Source: Clostridiaceae bacterium (GTDB lineage: Bacteria > Bacillota > Clostridia > Oscillospirales > Acutalibacteraceae). Taken from it: a stretch of 47,739 nucleotides of DNA. This document shows positions 8,639 to 17,794 of the stretch, piece by piece; position 1 is the stretch's first letter; each line of letters starts with the position of its first letter. The notes under the pieces are model-generated. The model was not told where the DNA came from and searched no databases. It saw only the letters and a list, made by a program, of their open reading frames with translations. Position numbers and translations under genes: made by a program. The stretch is from contig JAEEHB010000049.1 of the NCBI GenBank assembly GCA_016280595.1, positions 1-47,739 of the forward strand, written 5' to 3'.

Positions 8639-10057
8639 ATGAAAGTATTATATGTAGCATCCGAAGCACTGCCCTTCGCTGCAAGCGGAGGTCTCGCGGA
8701 TGTGGCGGGCTCGCTGCCTGCCGCGCTCAGGAAGCATAAAGTCGCCTGCCGCGTGGTGATGCCTCTCTACGGCTGCATAAGCGATGAGATGAGAGCAAAT
8801 ATGAGATTCATCACCAATATTATGGTGCCCGTTTCGTGGCGTATGCAGTACTGCGGTATATTTGAGGCAAACGCAAACGGCGTAATCTATTATTTCATAG
8901 ACAACGAGTATTACTTCAAAAGGGATACTCTCTACGGTCACTATGACGACGGTGAAAGATTTGCCTTCTTCTCCCGCGCGGTGCTCGAAATACTGCCTTT
9001 CATTGATTTCAAGCCCGATATAATCCACTGCAACGACTGGCAGAGCGCGCTCGTGCCTCTCTACTACACAGCCATTTACTCGCAGAGAGAGGGCTACACG
9101 GGCATAAAGACCGTGTTCACCATTCACAACATTCAGTATCAGGGCATCTACGGCAAAGAGATACTCGGCGATGTTTTCGGACTCGGCGAAGAGAATATGT
9201 CCCTGATTGAATTCGGCGGAGACCTCAACCTTATGAAGGCGGGCATCGAGTGCGCCAACAAGGTGACTACCGTCAGCAGGACTTACGCTCAGGAAATTCT
9301 CGACCCCTGGTTCAGCCACGGCCTGCATCCGATTCTTCAGGAGAGAAGTTACAAACTCAGCGGCATACTCAACGGTATAGATGTTGACAACTACAATCCC
9401 GAAACCGACAAAGCCATCCCCTGCAACTATTCAGCCTCCGATTTTTCGGGCAAGGCAAAGTGCAAGGCGGCCCTGCAGGAGAGTTTCGGCCTTCCCGTGC
9501 GCGATGACGTGCCCGTGATGGCGATTATATCAAGACTCGTTTCACACAAGGGCTTTGACCTTGTCAAGAGGATTATGTGGGAGCAGCTTTCGGCGGCGGA
9601 TATGCAGCTTATCGTGCTCGGCTCGGGCGACTGGGAATATGAAGAATACTTCCGCGCTCTCGCGGGCGCCTTCCCCGATAAAGTCGGCCTTCGTCTCGGC
9701 TTCCTGCCTGATGTCGCAAGGCAGATTTATGCCGGCTCCGACCTCTTCCTCATGCCTTCAAAGAGCGAGCCCTGCGGTCTCTCTCAGATGGTTGCCCTTC
9801 GCTACGGCTCACTGCCCATCGTAAGAGAGACGGGCGGTCTGAAAGACACAATAACCGACAGCGGCGACGGCGCGGGCAACGGCTTCACCTTCAAGAGTTA
9901 TGACGCTTATGATATGCTTGACGCCATAAGAAGAGCGCTCGGCGCGTTTTATGACAAGGATTACTTCAAAGTGCTCGTTGAAAGAGCGATGAAGTGCGAC
10001 AACAGCTGGGGCAAATCCGCAAAAGAATATATTGCCCTTTACGAATCAATCCTGTAA
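8639..10057 (+). CDS. glgA: Glycogen synthase (ADP-glucose, GT5)
   Basis: A 472-residue glycosyltransferase family 5 enzyme that adds glucose from ADP-glucose to glycogen non-reducing ends. It opens MKVLYVASEALPFAASGGLADVAGSLP, containing the KxGGL-like ADP-glucose loop in its S-G-G-L form. HCNDWQSALVPLYY, TIHNIQYQG and NGIDVDNYNP follow. The C-terminal GT-B domain has ISRLVSHKGFDL and the catalytic SKSEPCGLSQM with the conserved Glu. I chose ATG 8639 over the in-frame GTG at 8627 because family members begin with MKVLYVASE and GTGAGAG upstream can serve as ribosome binding site. It is the fifth gene of the operon and is intact. Confidence 0.97.
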   Translation: MKVLYVASEALPFAASGGLADVAGSLPAALRKHKVACRVVMPLYGCISDEMRANMRFITNIMVPVSWRMQYCGIFEANANGVIYYFIDNEYYFKRDTLYGHYDDGERFAFFSRAVLEILPFIDFKPDIIHCNDWQSALVPLYYTAIYSQREGYTGIKTVFTIHNIQYQGIYGKEILGDVFGLGEENMSLIEFGGDLNLMKAGIECANKVTTVSRTYAQEILDPWFSHGLHPILQERSYKLSGILNGIDVDNYNPETDKAIPCNYSASDFSGKAKCKAALQESFGLPVRDDVPVMAIISRLVSHKGFDLVKRIMWEQLSAADMQLIVLGSGDWEYEEYFRALAGAFPDKVGLRLGFLPDVARQIYAGSDLFLMPSKSEPCGLSQMVALRYGSLPIVRETGGLKDTITDSGDGAGNGFTFKSYDAYDMLDAIRRALGAFYDKDYFKVLVERAMKCDNSWGKSAKEYIALYESIL

Positions 10058-10059
10058 TT

Positions 10060-10671
10060 ATGAAAACATACAGAATACACCTTATCCGGCACGCCGAAAA
10101 TGAAGGCGCCGGCGAAGGAAGATACATAGGCCACACCGACCTTCCTCTTTCCGAGGAGGGTCGGGCCTGTGCTTTACAGATGAGAGACGATTACGCCTAT
10201 CCATACGCGGATTCGGTTTTCTGCTCCCCTCTCAAAAGGTGCAGGGAAACGGCGGAAATATTATACCCGGACAAAGAGGTTGTTGACCTGCCCGGCTTTA
10301 TCGAATGCAATTTCGGTGAATTTGAAAACAAGACGGCGGATGAACTCAGGGATAATGAAGATTTCGCCGGCTGGCTCGCGGGCAAAAACGCCCCGCCTTT
10401 CGGAGAGACGAGCCGTGATTTCGGCAAAAGAGTGTGCGAGTGCTTTGAAAAACTCGCCGACGGTATGATAAAAAGCGGAGTGTTCAATGTTGCGGTTGTC
10501 ACTCACGCGGGCGTTATCGCCGCCGTGCTTGCCGCCTACGGTCTGCCTCAGGCGCCGATGCACTCGTGGGTTATTCCGCACTGTCAGGGCTACACCCTGC
10601 TGGTTGACCCCTCTATATGGATGCGCGGCAAAAAGGCGGAAATATTCGCCGAGATACCCGATATAACCTGA
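10060..10671 (+). CDS. Histidine phosphatase superfamily protein (phosphoglycerate mutase-like)
   Basis: A 203-residue branch-1 histidine phosphatase. The phosphate-accepting His lies in HLIRHAENEG near residue 12, with GHTDLPLSEEG next. FCSPLKRCRETAEIL, the proton-donor region FIECNFGEFENKTADEL and the second catalytic His in VVTHAGVIAAVL (about 150) complete the set. Relatives include GpmB-like phosphatases and alpha-ribazole phosphatase CobC; the substrate cannot be read from sequence. It starts 2 bp after the glgA stop, so it belongs to the glycogen operon, where dephosphorylation of a sugar phosphate would make sense (inference). An upstream in-frame start at 9994 would overlap glgA and lacks homology, so ATG 10060 is chosen. 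Confidence 0.88.
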   Translation: MKTYRIHLIRHAENEGAGEGRYIGHTDLPLSEEGRACALQMRDDYAYPYADSVFCSPLKRCRETAEILYPDKEVVDLPGFIECNFGEFENKTADELRDNEDFAGWLAGKNAPPFGETSRDFGKRVCECFEKLADGMIKSGVFNVAVVTHAGVIAAVLAAYGLPQAPMHSWVIPHCQGYTLLVDPSIWMRGKKAEIFAEIPDIT

Positions 10672-10687
10672 TTTTTATACAAATTTA

Positions 10688-10716
10688 TTGACTTTTTTAT
10701 GTGCACATTATACAAT
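10688..10716 (+). promoter_or_regulatory. Promoter of the type III glutamine synthetase
   Basis: TTGACT, 17-nt spacer, TACAAT; about 75 bp upstream of the gene. No obvious terminator of the glycogen operon lies between 10672 and 10687. Confidence 0.8.
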
Positions 10717-10789
10717 GGATGTCATAAATAATAAAAGCAACTCAATTCTCATTGTGAATGTTCCCGATAAAATATACGGAGGTTGAACC

Positions 10790-12874
10790 ATGGAGAAAGT
10801 AACCGATTATTTCGGCAGTCTTGTTTTTGACGATAAAGTCATGAAAGAGTATCTGCCCTCCGATGTTTATGTTACTCTGAAAAAGACGATAGATGAGGGC
10901 GCAAGCCTCGATATCTCCGTTGCCAACGCGGTGGCGGGGGCTATGAGAGACTGGGCAATTTCAAAAGGCGCCACTCACTATACCCATTGGTTCCAGCCCC
11001 TCACGGGCGTGACCGCCGAAAAGCACGACAGTTTCATAGTGCCCACACCCGACGGCAGAATTATAATGGAATTTTCCGGCAAGGAACTCATCAAGGGCGA
11101 GCCGGACGCTTCGAGTTTCCCCTCGGGCGGCATCAGAGCCACATTTGAGGCAAGGGGCTACACCGCGTGGGACCCGACCTCTTTCGCTTTCATAAAGGAT
11201 AAAGCCCTCTGCATACCCACCGCTTTCTGCGCGTACACGGGAGAGGCGCTTGACAAAAAGACTCCCCTGCTCAGATCCATGCAGGCTCTCAACAAGCAGG
11301 CTCTGCGCATACTCCGCCTTTTCGGCAACACCAAGGCAAAGTGCGTGCGCTCATCCGTAGGCCCCGAGCAGGAGTATTTCCTTATAGACAAGGAGCAGTA
11401 CAAAAAGAGAAAAGACCTCATCTTCTGCGGCAGAACTCTTTTCGGCTCCACCTCAGCCAAAGGTCAGGAACTTGACGACCACTACTTCGGCGTAATCAAG
11501 CCCAGAGTCGCCGCCTTTATGGCAGACCTCAACAAAGAACTCTGGAAACTCGGAATTCTTGCCAAAACGGAGCACAACGAAGTGGCTCCCTCACAGCACG
11601 AACTCGCTCCGATTTACACCACCACCAATATTGCAACCGACCACAACCAGCTCACAATGGAAATTATGCAGAAAGTTGCCGACAGGCACGGGCTTGTATG
11701 CCTTCTGCACGAGAAACCGTTTGAGGGCGTTAACGGCAGCGGCAAACACAATAACTGGTCCATCGCTACCGACGACGGAGTAAACCTGCTTTCTCCCGGC
11801 GAAACACCCTATGAGAACGCTCAGTTCCTGCTCTTCCTGTGCGCGGTAATCAAAGCGGTTGACGATTATCAGGATCTGCTTCGCATTTCCGTTGCGACAG
11901 CGGGCAACGACCACCGTCTGGGCGCAAACGAAGCCCCGCCCGCCATCGTTTCGATGTTCCTGGGCGAAGAACTTGACGGCATTCTTGACGCGATTGAAAA
12001 CGACAAGCCTTACAGCGGAGCGGAAAAAACCGTTATGCGTCTGGGCGTGCACGTGCTTCCGAAATTCCCGAAGGACACAACAGACCGCAACCGCACCTCC
12101 CCCTTCGCGTTTACGGGCAACAAGTTTGAATTCCGTATGCTCGGCTCGGCAAACTCAATCGCCTGCGCAAATATAATGATTAACACCGCTGTGGCGGAGT
12201 CTCTGAGAATCTACGCCGACAGGCTTGAAAATGCGGAGAATTTTGAAGACTCCCTGCACAAGATGATAAAGAAGACCATAACCGACCACAGAAGAATTAT
12301 CTTCAACGGCAACGGCTATGACGAGCACTGGGTGAAAGAGGCTGAAAGCAGAGGCCTGCTCAACTACAAGACAACAGCCGACTGTATGCCTCACCTGCTT
12401 GACGAGAAAAATGTTACCCTGTTTGCGACCCACAAGGTTTTCTCGCTTGTTGAACTTGAATCACGCTGTGACATCATGCTCGAAAACTACTGCAAGAGCG
12501 TGCTGATAGAATCGAAGACGATGACCGATATGGTCAACAGGGAGATTATACCCGCCATCGAAAAATTTGTTTCTGACACCTGCGCGGCGGCACTTAAGAA
12601 ATCCGAATTCTGCTACTCCGCCTGCGCATATGAGAAAAAGATTGTCGCCCTGCTGAGCAAGGATATTGACGAACTCTGCTCGGGCTCCGAAAAACTCGCT
12701 CATATAACCGAGGAAGCAATGGCGTTTGACAATCCGAGAGATATGTCCGCCTTTATCCGCGATTCACTCTTGCCGCAGATGGAAAGCCTGCGCAAGTTTG
12801 CGGACGAAGCGGAGAAGTATACCGCGAAGGATTACTGGCCGTTCCCGACTTACGACGATTTGCTTTTCTATTGA
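10790..12874 (+). CDS. glnN: Glutamine synthetase type III
   Basis: A 694-residue GSIII, which makes glutamine from glutamate, ammonia and ATP in the cytosol. Its length is that of type III enzymes (about 700) rather than type I (about 450). The start [58 protein letters not shown] and [15 protein letters not shown] are all hallmark GSIII stretches. The ATP/metal regions include [10 protein letters not shown] and [19 protein letters not shown] 10790 has ACGGAGG upstream. It is followed by a hairpin at 12884-12909 and is probably transcribed alone or with the next gene. It is likely the organism's nitrogen-assimilation enzyme, but no regulator gene is nearby. Confidence 0.96.
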   Translation: MEKVTDYFGSLVFDDKVMKEYLPSDVYVTLKKTIDEGASLDISVANAVAGAMRDWAISKGATHYTHWFQPLTGVTAEKHDSFIVPTPDGRIIMEFSGKELIKGEPDASSFPSGGIRATFEARGYTAWDPTSFAFIKDKALCIPTAFCAYTGEALDKKTPLLRSMQALNKQALRILRLFGNTKAKCVRSSVGPEQEYFLIDKEQYKKRKDLIFCGRTLFGSTSAKGQELDDHYFGVIKPRVAAFMADLNKELWKLGILAKTEHNEVAPSQHELAPIYTTTNIATDHNQLTMEIMQKVADRHGLVCLLHEKPFEGVNGSGKHNNWSIATDDGVNLLSPGETPYENAQFLLFLCAVIKAVDDYQDLLRISVATAGNDHRLGANEAPPAIVSMFLGEELDGILDAIENDKPYSGAEKTVMRLGVHVLPKFPKDTTDRNRTSPFAFTGNKFEFRMLGSANSIACANIMINTAVAESLRIYADRLENAENFEDSLHKMIKKTITDHRRIIFNGNGYDEHWVKEAESRGLLNYKTTADCMPHLLDEKNVTLFATHKVFSLVELESRCDIMLENYCKSVLIESKTMTDMVNREIIPAIEKFVSDTCAAALKKSEFCYSACAYEKKIVALLSKDIDELCSGSEKLAHITEEAMAFDNPRDMSAFIRDSLLPQMESLRKFADEAEKYTAKDYWPFPTYDDLLFY

Positions 12875-12883
12875 TAAATAATT

Positions 12884-12909
12884 AACGGTCCGCCTAATGC
12901 GGGCCGTTA
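12884..12909 (+). terminator. Hairpin after glutamine synthetase
   Basis: AACGGTCCGC, loop CTAAT, GCGGGCCGTT; ten pairs with one wobble, starting 10 bp after the stop. The T-run is poor (ATGACTTG), so termination may be partial and the next gene may receive read-through. Confidence 0.5.
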
Positions 12910-12950
12910 TGACTTGATAATACTTTACCGGCAGAGATAAAGGTGATAAT

Positions 12951-13577
12951 ATGAAAAAACTTCTTCCGATACTGCTTGTTATAGCGATAGCCGCTTTCAT
13001 TTATTATAACGGCAGTTACTCTCAAGATGCAAACAGGAGCATAAGCGGCATACCCGAGCCCGTGCAGAAAAGCGCAGAGGGCACGGTAAACACCGTTGCA
13101 AACGGCTGTGACACCGTAATCACTTTCAAGGCGTCATACGAAATACAGGCGCTTGTTGTGAGCACGAAGAATTACCGCGGCGCGGGTGTGTTTGACGCCC
13201 TCTCGCCCAAAGATGTCGCTCTCGCCTGGGGCAGTGTTGCCGAGCACAACGGCGATATTGATTTTCACTGGTCGCAGTCGGGGCGCTGGTACTACTGGCA
13301 CACATCCGCCGATGTTGACCTGTCACCCGTAGGCTCGTCGGCAGGAGTAAACCAGCACTCGTCAAACAATCACCTGATACCCGCCGATGACGGCGTAAAA
13401 TCACTGATAAATAAAATCAAGACCGGCGATTATATCAAACTCACGGGCTACCTTGTTGACTTCAGGGCAACGAAACCCGGCGGCACGGTTTACACAAACT
13501 CCTCGAGCACCTCGCGCACGGACACGGGCGACGGCGCGTGTGAGATAATCTATGTGACAAGCGTGGAGTGGCTGTAA
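12951..13577 (+). CDS. Conserved exported protein of unknown function
   Basis: A 208-residue protein with a short basic N-terminus and one hydrophobic segment (about residues 3-18, LLPILLVIAIAAFIYY), then an extracytoplasmic domain. The domain carries a conserved-looking core: YEIQALVVSTKNYRG, SPKDVALAWGSVAE, FHWSQSGRWYYWH (about 105-117), SSNNHLIPA and GDYIKLTGYLVDF. I recognise this pattern from uncharacterised exported proteins in diverse bacteria but know no function for it. Aromatic and His residues cluster around SGRWYYW and NNHL, suggesting a ligand site (inference). ATG 12951 has AAAGGTGAT upstream. A strong terminator follows. Confidence 0.75.
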   Translation: MKKLLPILLVIAIAAFIYYNGSYSQDANRSISGIPEPVQKSAEGTVNTVANGCDTVITFKASYEIQALVVSTKNYRGAGVFDALSPKDVALAWGSVAEHNGDIDFHWSQSGRWYYWHTSADVDLSPVGSSAGVNQHSSNNHLIPADDGVKSLINKIKTGDYIKLTGYLVDFRATKPGGTVYTNSSSTSRTDTGDGACEIIYVTSVEWL

Positions 13578-13593
13578 AACTTCTATAAACAAT

Positions 13594-13619
13594 AAGGACT
13601 GTGAAAATTCACAGTCCTT
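13594..13619. terminator. Bidirectional terminator between convergent genes
   Basis: AAGGACTGTGAA-AA-TTCACAGTCCTT is a perfect 12-bp stem, with T-runs on both strands (TTTATTTTAT to the right; ATTGTTTATAG on the minus strand). It serves the exported protein ending at 13577 and the MATE gene ending at 13624. Confidence 0.88.
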
Positions 13620-13623
13620 TATT

Positions 13624-15021
13624 TTATGCACTTTCTTCCGTCCTGTCGCGCGTCAGATTTTTCATCCAGTTGAAACTGTTGATTTTGAATACCGCCACAA
13701 AGCATTTCAGAATCTGGTCGCTTTTAAGCAGGGCAAATACCAGCCAGGCGGGTGCGCCGAGCCAAAGGGCGAGCGCGGCGCCGGGCAGCACAACTCCGAA
13801 GACGAATATCATATCGTTTTTGAATACGAAGGAAATATCGCCGCCCGATTTGACCAGCCCGAAAAGGCAGGCCATCTGATAACTCGTGCCGATGATTGTC
13901 ACGCTGAGCACCGTGCAGAACTGCAGGGCGTAATGCGCGGCTTCGGCGGTTATGCCCGAATAAAGCGAAATGAAGGGGCGCCTGAGAAGGGCAAGCGTAC
14001 CTCCTGTCAGAAGGCCGACACAGAAAAAGATAAGCTGCGTGGTCCTCGCGTATTCCTTCATCTTTTCCGTTTCGCCCGCGCCGACGGTTTTGCCCGTGAT
14101 TATGCCTACGGCGGATGCCATACCTGTAATTGAAACGTAGGCGAGGGAATTGAGGTTGTTTGCGACGCTTGCCGCCGCTATCACGCTCTTGTTGAGCCTG
14201 CCGAGTATCACGGAGTTGCACATAAGGTTTACGCTCCACACGACGTTGCCGCCGATTATGGGCAGACCGTATCTAATGAAATCCTTACGCAGCAGAGCGT
14301 CGGTTTTAAGCAGGTCGCCCGCTTTGAGGCAGAGTCGTTTGTCTATGCGGAAAACATAGACCGCGATAACCGCAGTTTCGGCAATCCTCGAAACGAGAGT
14401 CGCCGCCGCGGCGCCCTTCACTCCCATTGCGGGAAATCCGAATTTGCCGAAAATAAGCGTATAGTTGAGGCCTATGTTTATCACGAGCGAAATCGCGGAA
14501 ACTATCATACCTATGTTTGCCGCCTCCACGCTTCGCATAGCGGCAATAAACGCCTGCGTGACGCAGAAGAAGATGTATGAGAAGCACACGATTCTCAGAT
14601 ACACCGTGCCCTGCTCAATAACCTCGGGGTCGCGTGTGAATATGCCGATTACCGGGCCCGGTATCACGGCACAAACGGCGGTAAGCAGGGCTCCGAAGCC
14701 GAGCGAAAAATGAATGCCGATTGAAATGATACGCTTTATGCTCTCTTTATCGCCCTTGCCCCAGTACTGAGCCGCAAGCACAAGAATAGCGCCCTCAACG
14801 CCGGCTGAAAACATCTGCAGGAAGGTCTGCAGCTGACCGCCCATATATACGCCCGACACGGCGGAATCACCGAGCGAACTTACCATAAGGTTATCCGCAA
14901 AAGTCACGGCAAAGGTGATGAGGTTTTGCAGTGCAACGGGTATGGCGAGAGTTATAAGCGAAATGTAAAAACTTCTGTCCCGCGTAATAAGCGGGATTTT
15001 TCCGTCTGCCGTTTTTTCCAT
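13624..15021 (-). CDS. MATE family multidrug/Na+ exporter
   Basis: A 465-residue inner-membrane exporter with about 12 transmembrane helices in two related halves. MATE features: ITLAIPVALQNLI in TM1, FADNLMVSSLGDSAVSGV after TM1, GVEGAILVLAAQYWGKGD (residues about 75-92), and the second-half counterpart FIRYGLPIIGGNVVWSVNLM. MATE proteins exchange cationic compounds against Na+ or H+; the substrate here is unknown. The start ATG 15021 has CGGAGAAAAG upstream. It has its own extended -10 promoter (15060-15065 core) placed just after the terminator of the surface-protein cluster. Confidence 0.93.
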   Translation of the reverse strand: MEKTADGKIPLITRDRSFYISLITLAIPVALQNLITFAVTFADNLMVSSLGDSAVSGVYMGGQLQTFLQMFSAGVEGAILVLAAQYWGKGDKESIKRIISIGIHFSLGFGALLTAVCAVIPGPVIGIFTRDPEVIEQGTVYLRIVCFSYIFFCVTQAFIAAMRSVEAANIGMIVSAISLVINIGLNYTLIFGKFGFPAMGVKGAAAATLVSRIAETAVIAVYVFRIDKRLCLKAGDLLKTDALLRKDFIRYGLPIIGGNVVWSVNLMCNSVILGRLNKSVIAAASVANNLNSLAYVSITGMASAVGIITGKTVGAGETEKMKEYARTTQLIFFCVGLLTGGTLALLRRPFISLYSGITAEAAHYALQFCTVLSVTIIGTSYQMACLFGLVKSGGDISFVFKNDMIFVFGVVLPGAALALWLGAPAWLVFALLKSDQILKCFVAVFKINSFNWMKNLTRDRTEESA

Positions 15022-15059
15022 TTTCTTTTCTCCGTATTTACTGTTTTTCCTTTTCCCGG

Positions 15060-15088
15060 ATTATATCACATTTTGTTGCGCAAAAGAA
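15060..15088 (-). promoter_or_regulatory. Promoter of the MATE gene (extended -10)
   Basis: TGTGATATAAT on the minus strand (-10 at 15060-15065) with a weak -35 (TTCTTT, 17-nt spacing) that overlaps the T-run of the preceding terminator. Confidence 0.6.
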
Positions 15089-15120
15089 GAACCGGCAGTA
15101 AACTGCCGGCTATCTTCTTC
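15083..15120 (-). terminator. Intrinsic terminator of the surface-protein cluster
   Basis: CCGGCAG-TTTA-CTGCCGG core with an outer AAGAAG/CTTCTT helix, ending in TTCTTCTTTT on the minus strand, about 30 bp after the 45-aa gene. Confidence 0.8.
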
Positions 15121-15148
15121 GCAAAAAAATTGCTTTCGGTGTCTGCCA

Positions 15149-15286
15149 TCAGGGAGCCTGAGTTGTGGTAACGATCGGAGTTTCGTGTTCATCGGGATTG
15201 AACGGATCGCTCGCTGTGATGATGTCTTCCGCTTCGAAGTTAACAACTTCAAGTTCAACCGCTTCGTAGATTTCTCTGTTTTCCAT
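15149..15286 (-). CDS. 45-residue peptide with a (D/E)TPI motif
   Basis: A short gene read directly from the sequence: ATG at 15286, TGA at 15151-15149, AAGGAG about 11 nt before the start. The peptide is acidic: MENREIYEAVELEVVNFEAE, then DIITASDPFNPDEHETPIVTTTQAP. There is no signal peptide. The 'ELEVVxFEAEDIITxSD' shape resembles small proteins commonly found in gut Clostridia; no function is known to me. The tail DPF...ETPIVTTT matches motifs in the two Thr-rich proteins of the same cluster (DPFETPIF, YETPIIFVS, YDTPIIFVS). It lies 69 bp after the 626-aa gene and before the cluster terminator, so it is probably the last gene of that operon. Confidence 0.72.
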   Translation of the reverse strand: MENREIYEAVELEVVNFEAEDIITASDPFNPDEHETPIVTTTQAP

Positions 15287-15355
15287 ATTCTTTTTCTCCT
15301 TATCTTGATGTTATGTTTATATTATTTTTTATTATTTTACCTTATCGATTGGGTA

Positions 15356-17236
15356 TTATTCCTGTGATGAAAAGTAATTGTATGAGAAGAATCCGTAGGC
15401 TAAGAGCGCTTTGCAGAGCATCTCGAGCCCGGGATCATCCATTTCTCCTTTTTCGCAAAGATCCATCACCGTGTAAACATAATTGAGCGGACAGTAATCA
15501 ATGGTTTTTACGGTGTCGCCGTTCTTTGCAACAGTAATTGTACGCTGATTTATGATTTCCGGAGCGGGCAAACCGGATATCTCAACATAATACATGCCGT
15601 TTCTTTCCACGGGAACGAGATCGGTATCAATTACGTTTTCGCCGGAGAAACTTAATGAACTGAATGTGTACTCGTCTATGCTGTGACCTTCTTCAACGGA
15701 GAAGTACAGTCTGAATGACGTCTCCGTGAGGAGCACAAGCGTTGAGCCGATGTAGGTAAGACCGGAGTTTTGCGCTTCGACTGTGTAATCCGCGGGCACT
15801 AAATCTTTTATGTTCTCGGTTGTGGTTGCTTCCAGCGGGCTGAAATAACCATCCACAAGATTGCTGCCGACTTCTTTTTCGAAGTAAGTTGCCGCAAAGT
15901 ATCCGTATTCCATAAGCGAGCCCATAAGATTAATCATTTTCTGATCATCCTTATACTTCACGGCCGCTTCCGTAATATAATCCGCTATGGTGTATGTTTC
16001 CTCCGTGTAGATGTCTGAGTAGATGGCTCTGAATGTTATATCGGTATATATATAAGCAGGTGCTACATTGAAGGAGAAGATGTGGTAAAGTACACCGTTC
16101 TCTTCTCTGCACTTGTTTTCGTCATAATCTATTGTGTAGGTTCTTCCCAGGAAATCAACTTCGCCGTAAAAAGTGTTTTCGGGATCAAAGTCGGTAACAT
16201 ACACAAAAAAGTTAAGACCGATATCGCCCTCAAGAGTCAGGCTGTGCGCTGCGATTTCAAGATCAAATTCCGGGTCGTCCGGTTCATCCGGTTCATCTTC
16301 TTCGCAGTAAACTTTAACGGCTACATTTGAAGACGGCATAGTGAAGGTGTAAACACCGTCTTCATCACCATGGAGTGCATAAGAGCTGTCGCCATCATTA
16401 TAAGAAACATCAACTACGATATATCCTTCATAGGGAGTAATATCCGAAACCGTGATTGTGTCTCCTTCATCTGCGCATATTACATTGACAGTAAACTCGC
16501 AGCTGTCTGCTGTGGTCTTTACGGCATACCGTTTATCAATTTTACTTATGGCTACATTGATGTCTGAGGCGTTGCCGTTATAATCCATTACGCCGATAAA
16601 ATACTCTGTGTCCGCCTCAAGCTCTGCCGTCATTGTGAAATCAAGACCGGCAAGATCATCATTTTCAGCTTCTGCTCCTGCTGAGGATAACAGGATACCG
16701 CAGGCATCATAAGTATTATCCGAACTGCCTGTTGAAGAAAACTCATAGTAACCGCTCTCTTCAGGGGTAAAGGATGCCCAGACAAATATTTCTTCGTCAA
16801 CGACGCTGAAGGTGTTGTTGCCGGGCACTGCCTCAAAAGAAGCAACCGGGGTTGACTTTTCAATCGTCAGAGTCAGATTAAATGCTTCTGCTTCAGTTTC
16901 AGCATTTTCGATTTCAATATAATATAATTCATTTCCGGTCAAATAAGTTTCTACATAAAAGTCAAGACCATCATGATCATCATTTGACTTGATTTGATAA
17001 TTATCTTCACTATAAAGGGTCATAACCGGATCGCCTGCGCTGGTTGACCGGAATGAATACATCGCGCTTTCTTCAGGGACAAAATAATAATACAGAGCCA
17101 CCCCCTCCTCAGGTGCGGTAACTGCATTATCGCCGAGGAAAACCTGCACTGCATCTTCAAAGCCGGCAAACGAAACAACGCTAACGCAGCCGAGCATAAG
17201 AGCAAGGGAAAGAATAATTGATAAAACTTTTTTCAT
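15356..17236 (-). CDS. Large secreted multidomain protein
   Basis: A 626-residue secreted protein. Signal peptide MKKVLSIILSLALMLGCVSVVSFA (cleavage likely after SFA, about residue 24). Two related roughly 100-residue domains follow (about 30-130 and 130-235), with 'YYYFVPEESAMYSFRSTSAGDP' and 'WASFTPEESGYYEFSSTGSSD' motifs that look like pre-peptidase C-terminal (PPC) beta-sandwiches. Next is a domain (about 240-305, GDTITVSDITPYEGYIV...YTFTMPSSNVAVKV) like the divergent InlB B-repeat. An acidic linker and a C-terminal region (about 320-626) with 'SLTLEGDIGLNFFVYV', 'TIADYITEAA' and 'MGSLMEYGYFAATYF' follow; I know this type only from surface proteins of gut Firmicutes. No catalytic motif or sortase signal. 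Adhesion or glycan binding is a guess. Confidence 0.8.
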   Translation of the reverse strand: MKKVLSIILSLALMLGCVSVVSFAGFEDAVQVFLGDNAVTAPEEGVALYYYFVPEESAMYSFRSTSAGDPVMTLYSEDNYQIKSNDDHDGLDFYVETYLTGNELYYIEIENAETEAEAFNLTLTIEKSTPVASFEAVPGNNTFSVVDEEIFVWASFTPEESGYYEFSSTGSSDNTYDACGILLSSAGAEAENDDLAGLDFTMTAELEADTEYFIGVMDYNGNASDINVAISKIDKRYAVKTTADSCEFTVNVICADEGDTITVSDITPYEGYIVVDVSYNDGDSSYALHGDEDGVYTFTMPSSNVAVKVYCEEDEPDEPDDPEFDLEIAAHSLTLEGDIGLNFFVYVTDFDPENTFYGEVDFLGRTYTIDYDENKCREENGVLYHIFSFNVAPAYIYTDITFRAIYSDIYTEETYTIADYITEAAVKYKDDQKMINLMGSLMEYGYFAATYFEKEVGSNLVDGYFSPLEATTTENIKDLVPADYTVEAQNSGLTYIGSTLVLLTETSFRLYFSVEEGHSIDEYTFSSLSFSGENVIDTDLVPVERNGMYYVEISGLPAPEIINQRTITVAKNGDTVKTIDYCPLNYVYTVMDLCEKGEMDDPGLEMLCKALLAYGFFSYNYFSSQE

Positions 17237-17257
17237 TTATAAATCTCCTTTACTGTG

Positions 17258-17794
17258 TCAGAATATCGGAGTTTCAAACGGGTCTGTGTCTATTTCGCCC
17301 TCGCGGGTGGTGCCCGAAGGGGTGCGGGTTGTGCCCGGAGTATTGGGCCCCGTTGAAGCGGGAGCGCTCGTGCGCTGAGTAACGGGGGCGCTTGTACGCT
17401 GAGTAACGGGAGCGCTTGTGCGCTGAGTTGAAGAATTGCCCGTGGGTCCGGTTACGGGTGCCGTAACTTTGCCGTTACCTTGAGTGCGGCTCTCTGCGGA
17501 CTGCGCCTGAGAGGTGCCGCGTGTCACGGACGATCCTGCCTCGCTGTAGTTTTTCCCGGTTTTTGCCGTTACTCTTTCTTTTTCACCGGAGGCGGTGCCT
17601 TTGTCTTTGCCGGTGCTTGCCGAATCCGCCGTGGCGGCGGTGGTGCTTACAAATATAATCGGCGTTTCATAAGGAGCGGCTGTTGTGCTCTCTGTTTCCG
17701 ATGTCTGCTCATCCTGTGATTTTTTATCTGCACAAGCGGTGAAGATGAGGGCAAGCGCAAGCAGAAGCGCCGCGATAATTACTGTCTTTTTCAT
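17258..17794 (-). CDS. Thr/Ser-rich lipoprotein with internal tandem repeat
   Basis: A 178-residue lipoprotein: signal sequence with lipobox F-T-A-C (Cys21). The mature part is low-complexity, with the motif APYETPIIFVSTTAA (residues about 40-54), a basic/Thr-rich middle, three tandem copies of QRTSAPVT-type octapeptides, and a C-terminus ending DPFETPIF. No enzymatic domain is visible; it looks like an extended, possibly glycosylated spacer. Its ATG overlaps the stop of the upstream 115-aa gene by four bases (ATGA), so the two are translationally coupled. The 626-aa gene follows after 21 bp. Confidence 0.8.
   Translation of the reverse strand: MKKTVIIAALLLALALIFTACADKKSQDEQTSETESTTAAPYETPIIFVSTTAATADSASTGKDKGTASGEKERVTAKTGKNYSEAGSSVTRGTSQAQSAESRTQGNGKVTAPVTGPTGNSSTQRTSAPVTQRTSAPVTQRTSAPASTGPNTPGTTRTPSGTTREGEIDTDPFETPIF
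17361..17432. repeat. Three 24-bp direct repeats inside the lipoprotein gene
   Basis: Three adjacent 24-bp units start at 17361, 17385 and 17409, each beginning GGAGCGCT- or GGGGCGCT-; the first two share ...GCTGAGTAACG endings and the third diverges at its last bases. They encode the octapeptide repeats (TQRTSAPV type). The repeat number may vary between strains. Confidence 0.88.

Noticed and set aside
17361-17432. CRISPR-like array
   Set aside because: Units are directly adjacent without spacers and encode an octapeptide repeat in frame within the lipoprotein gene.
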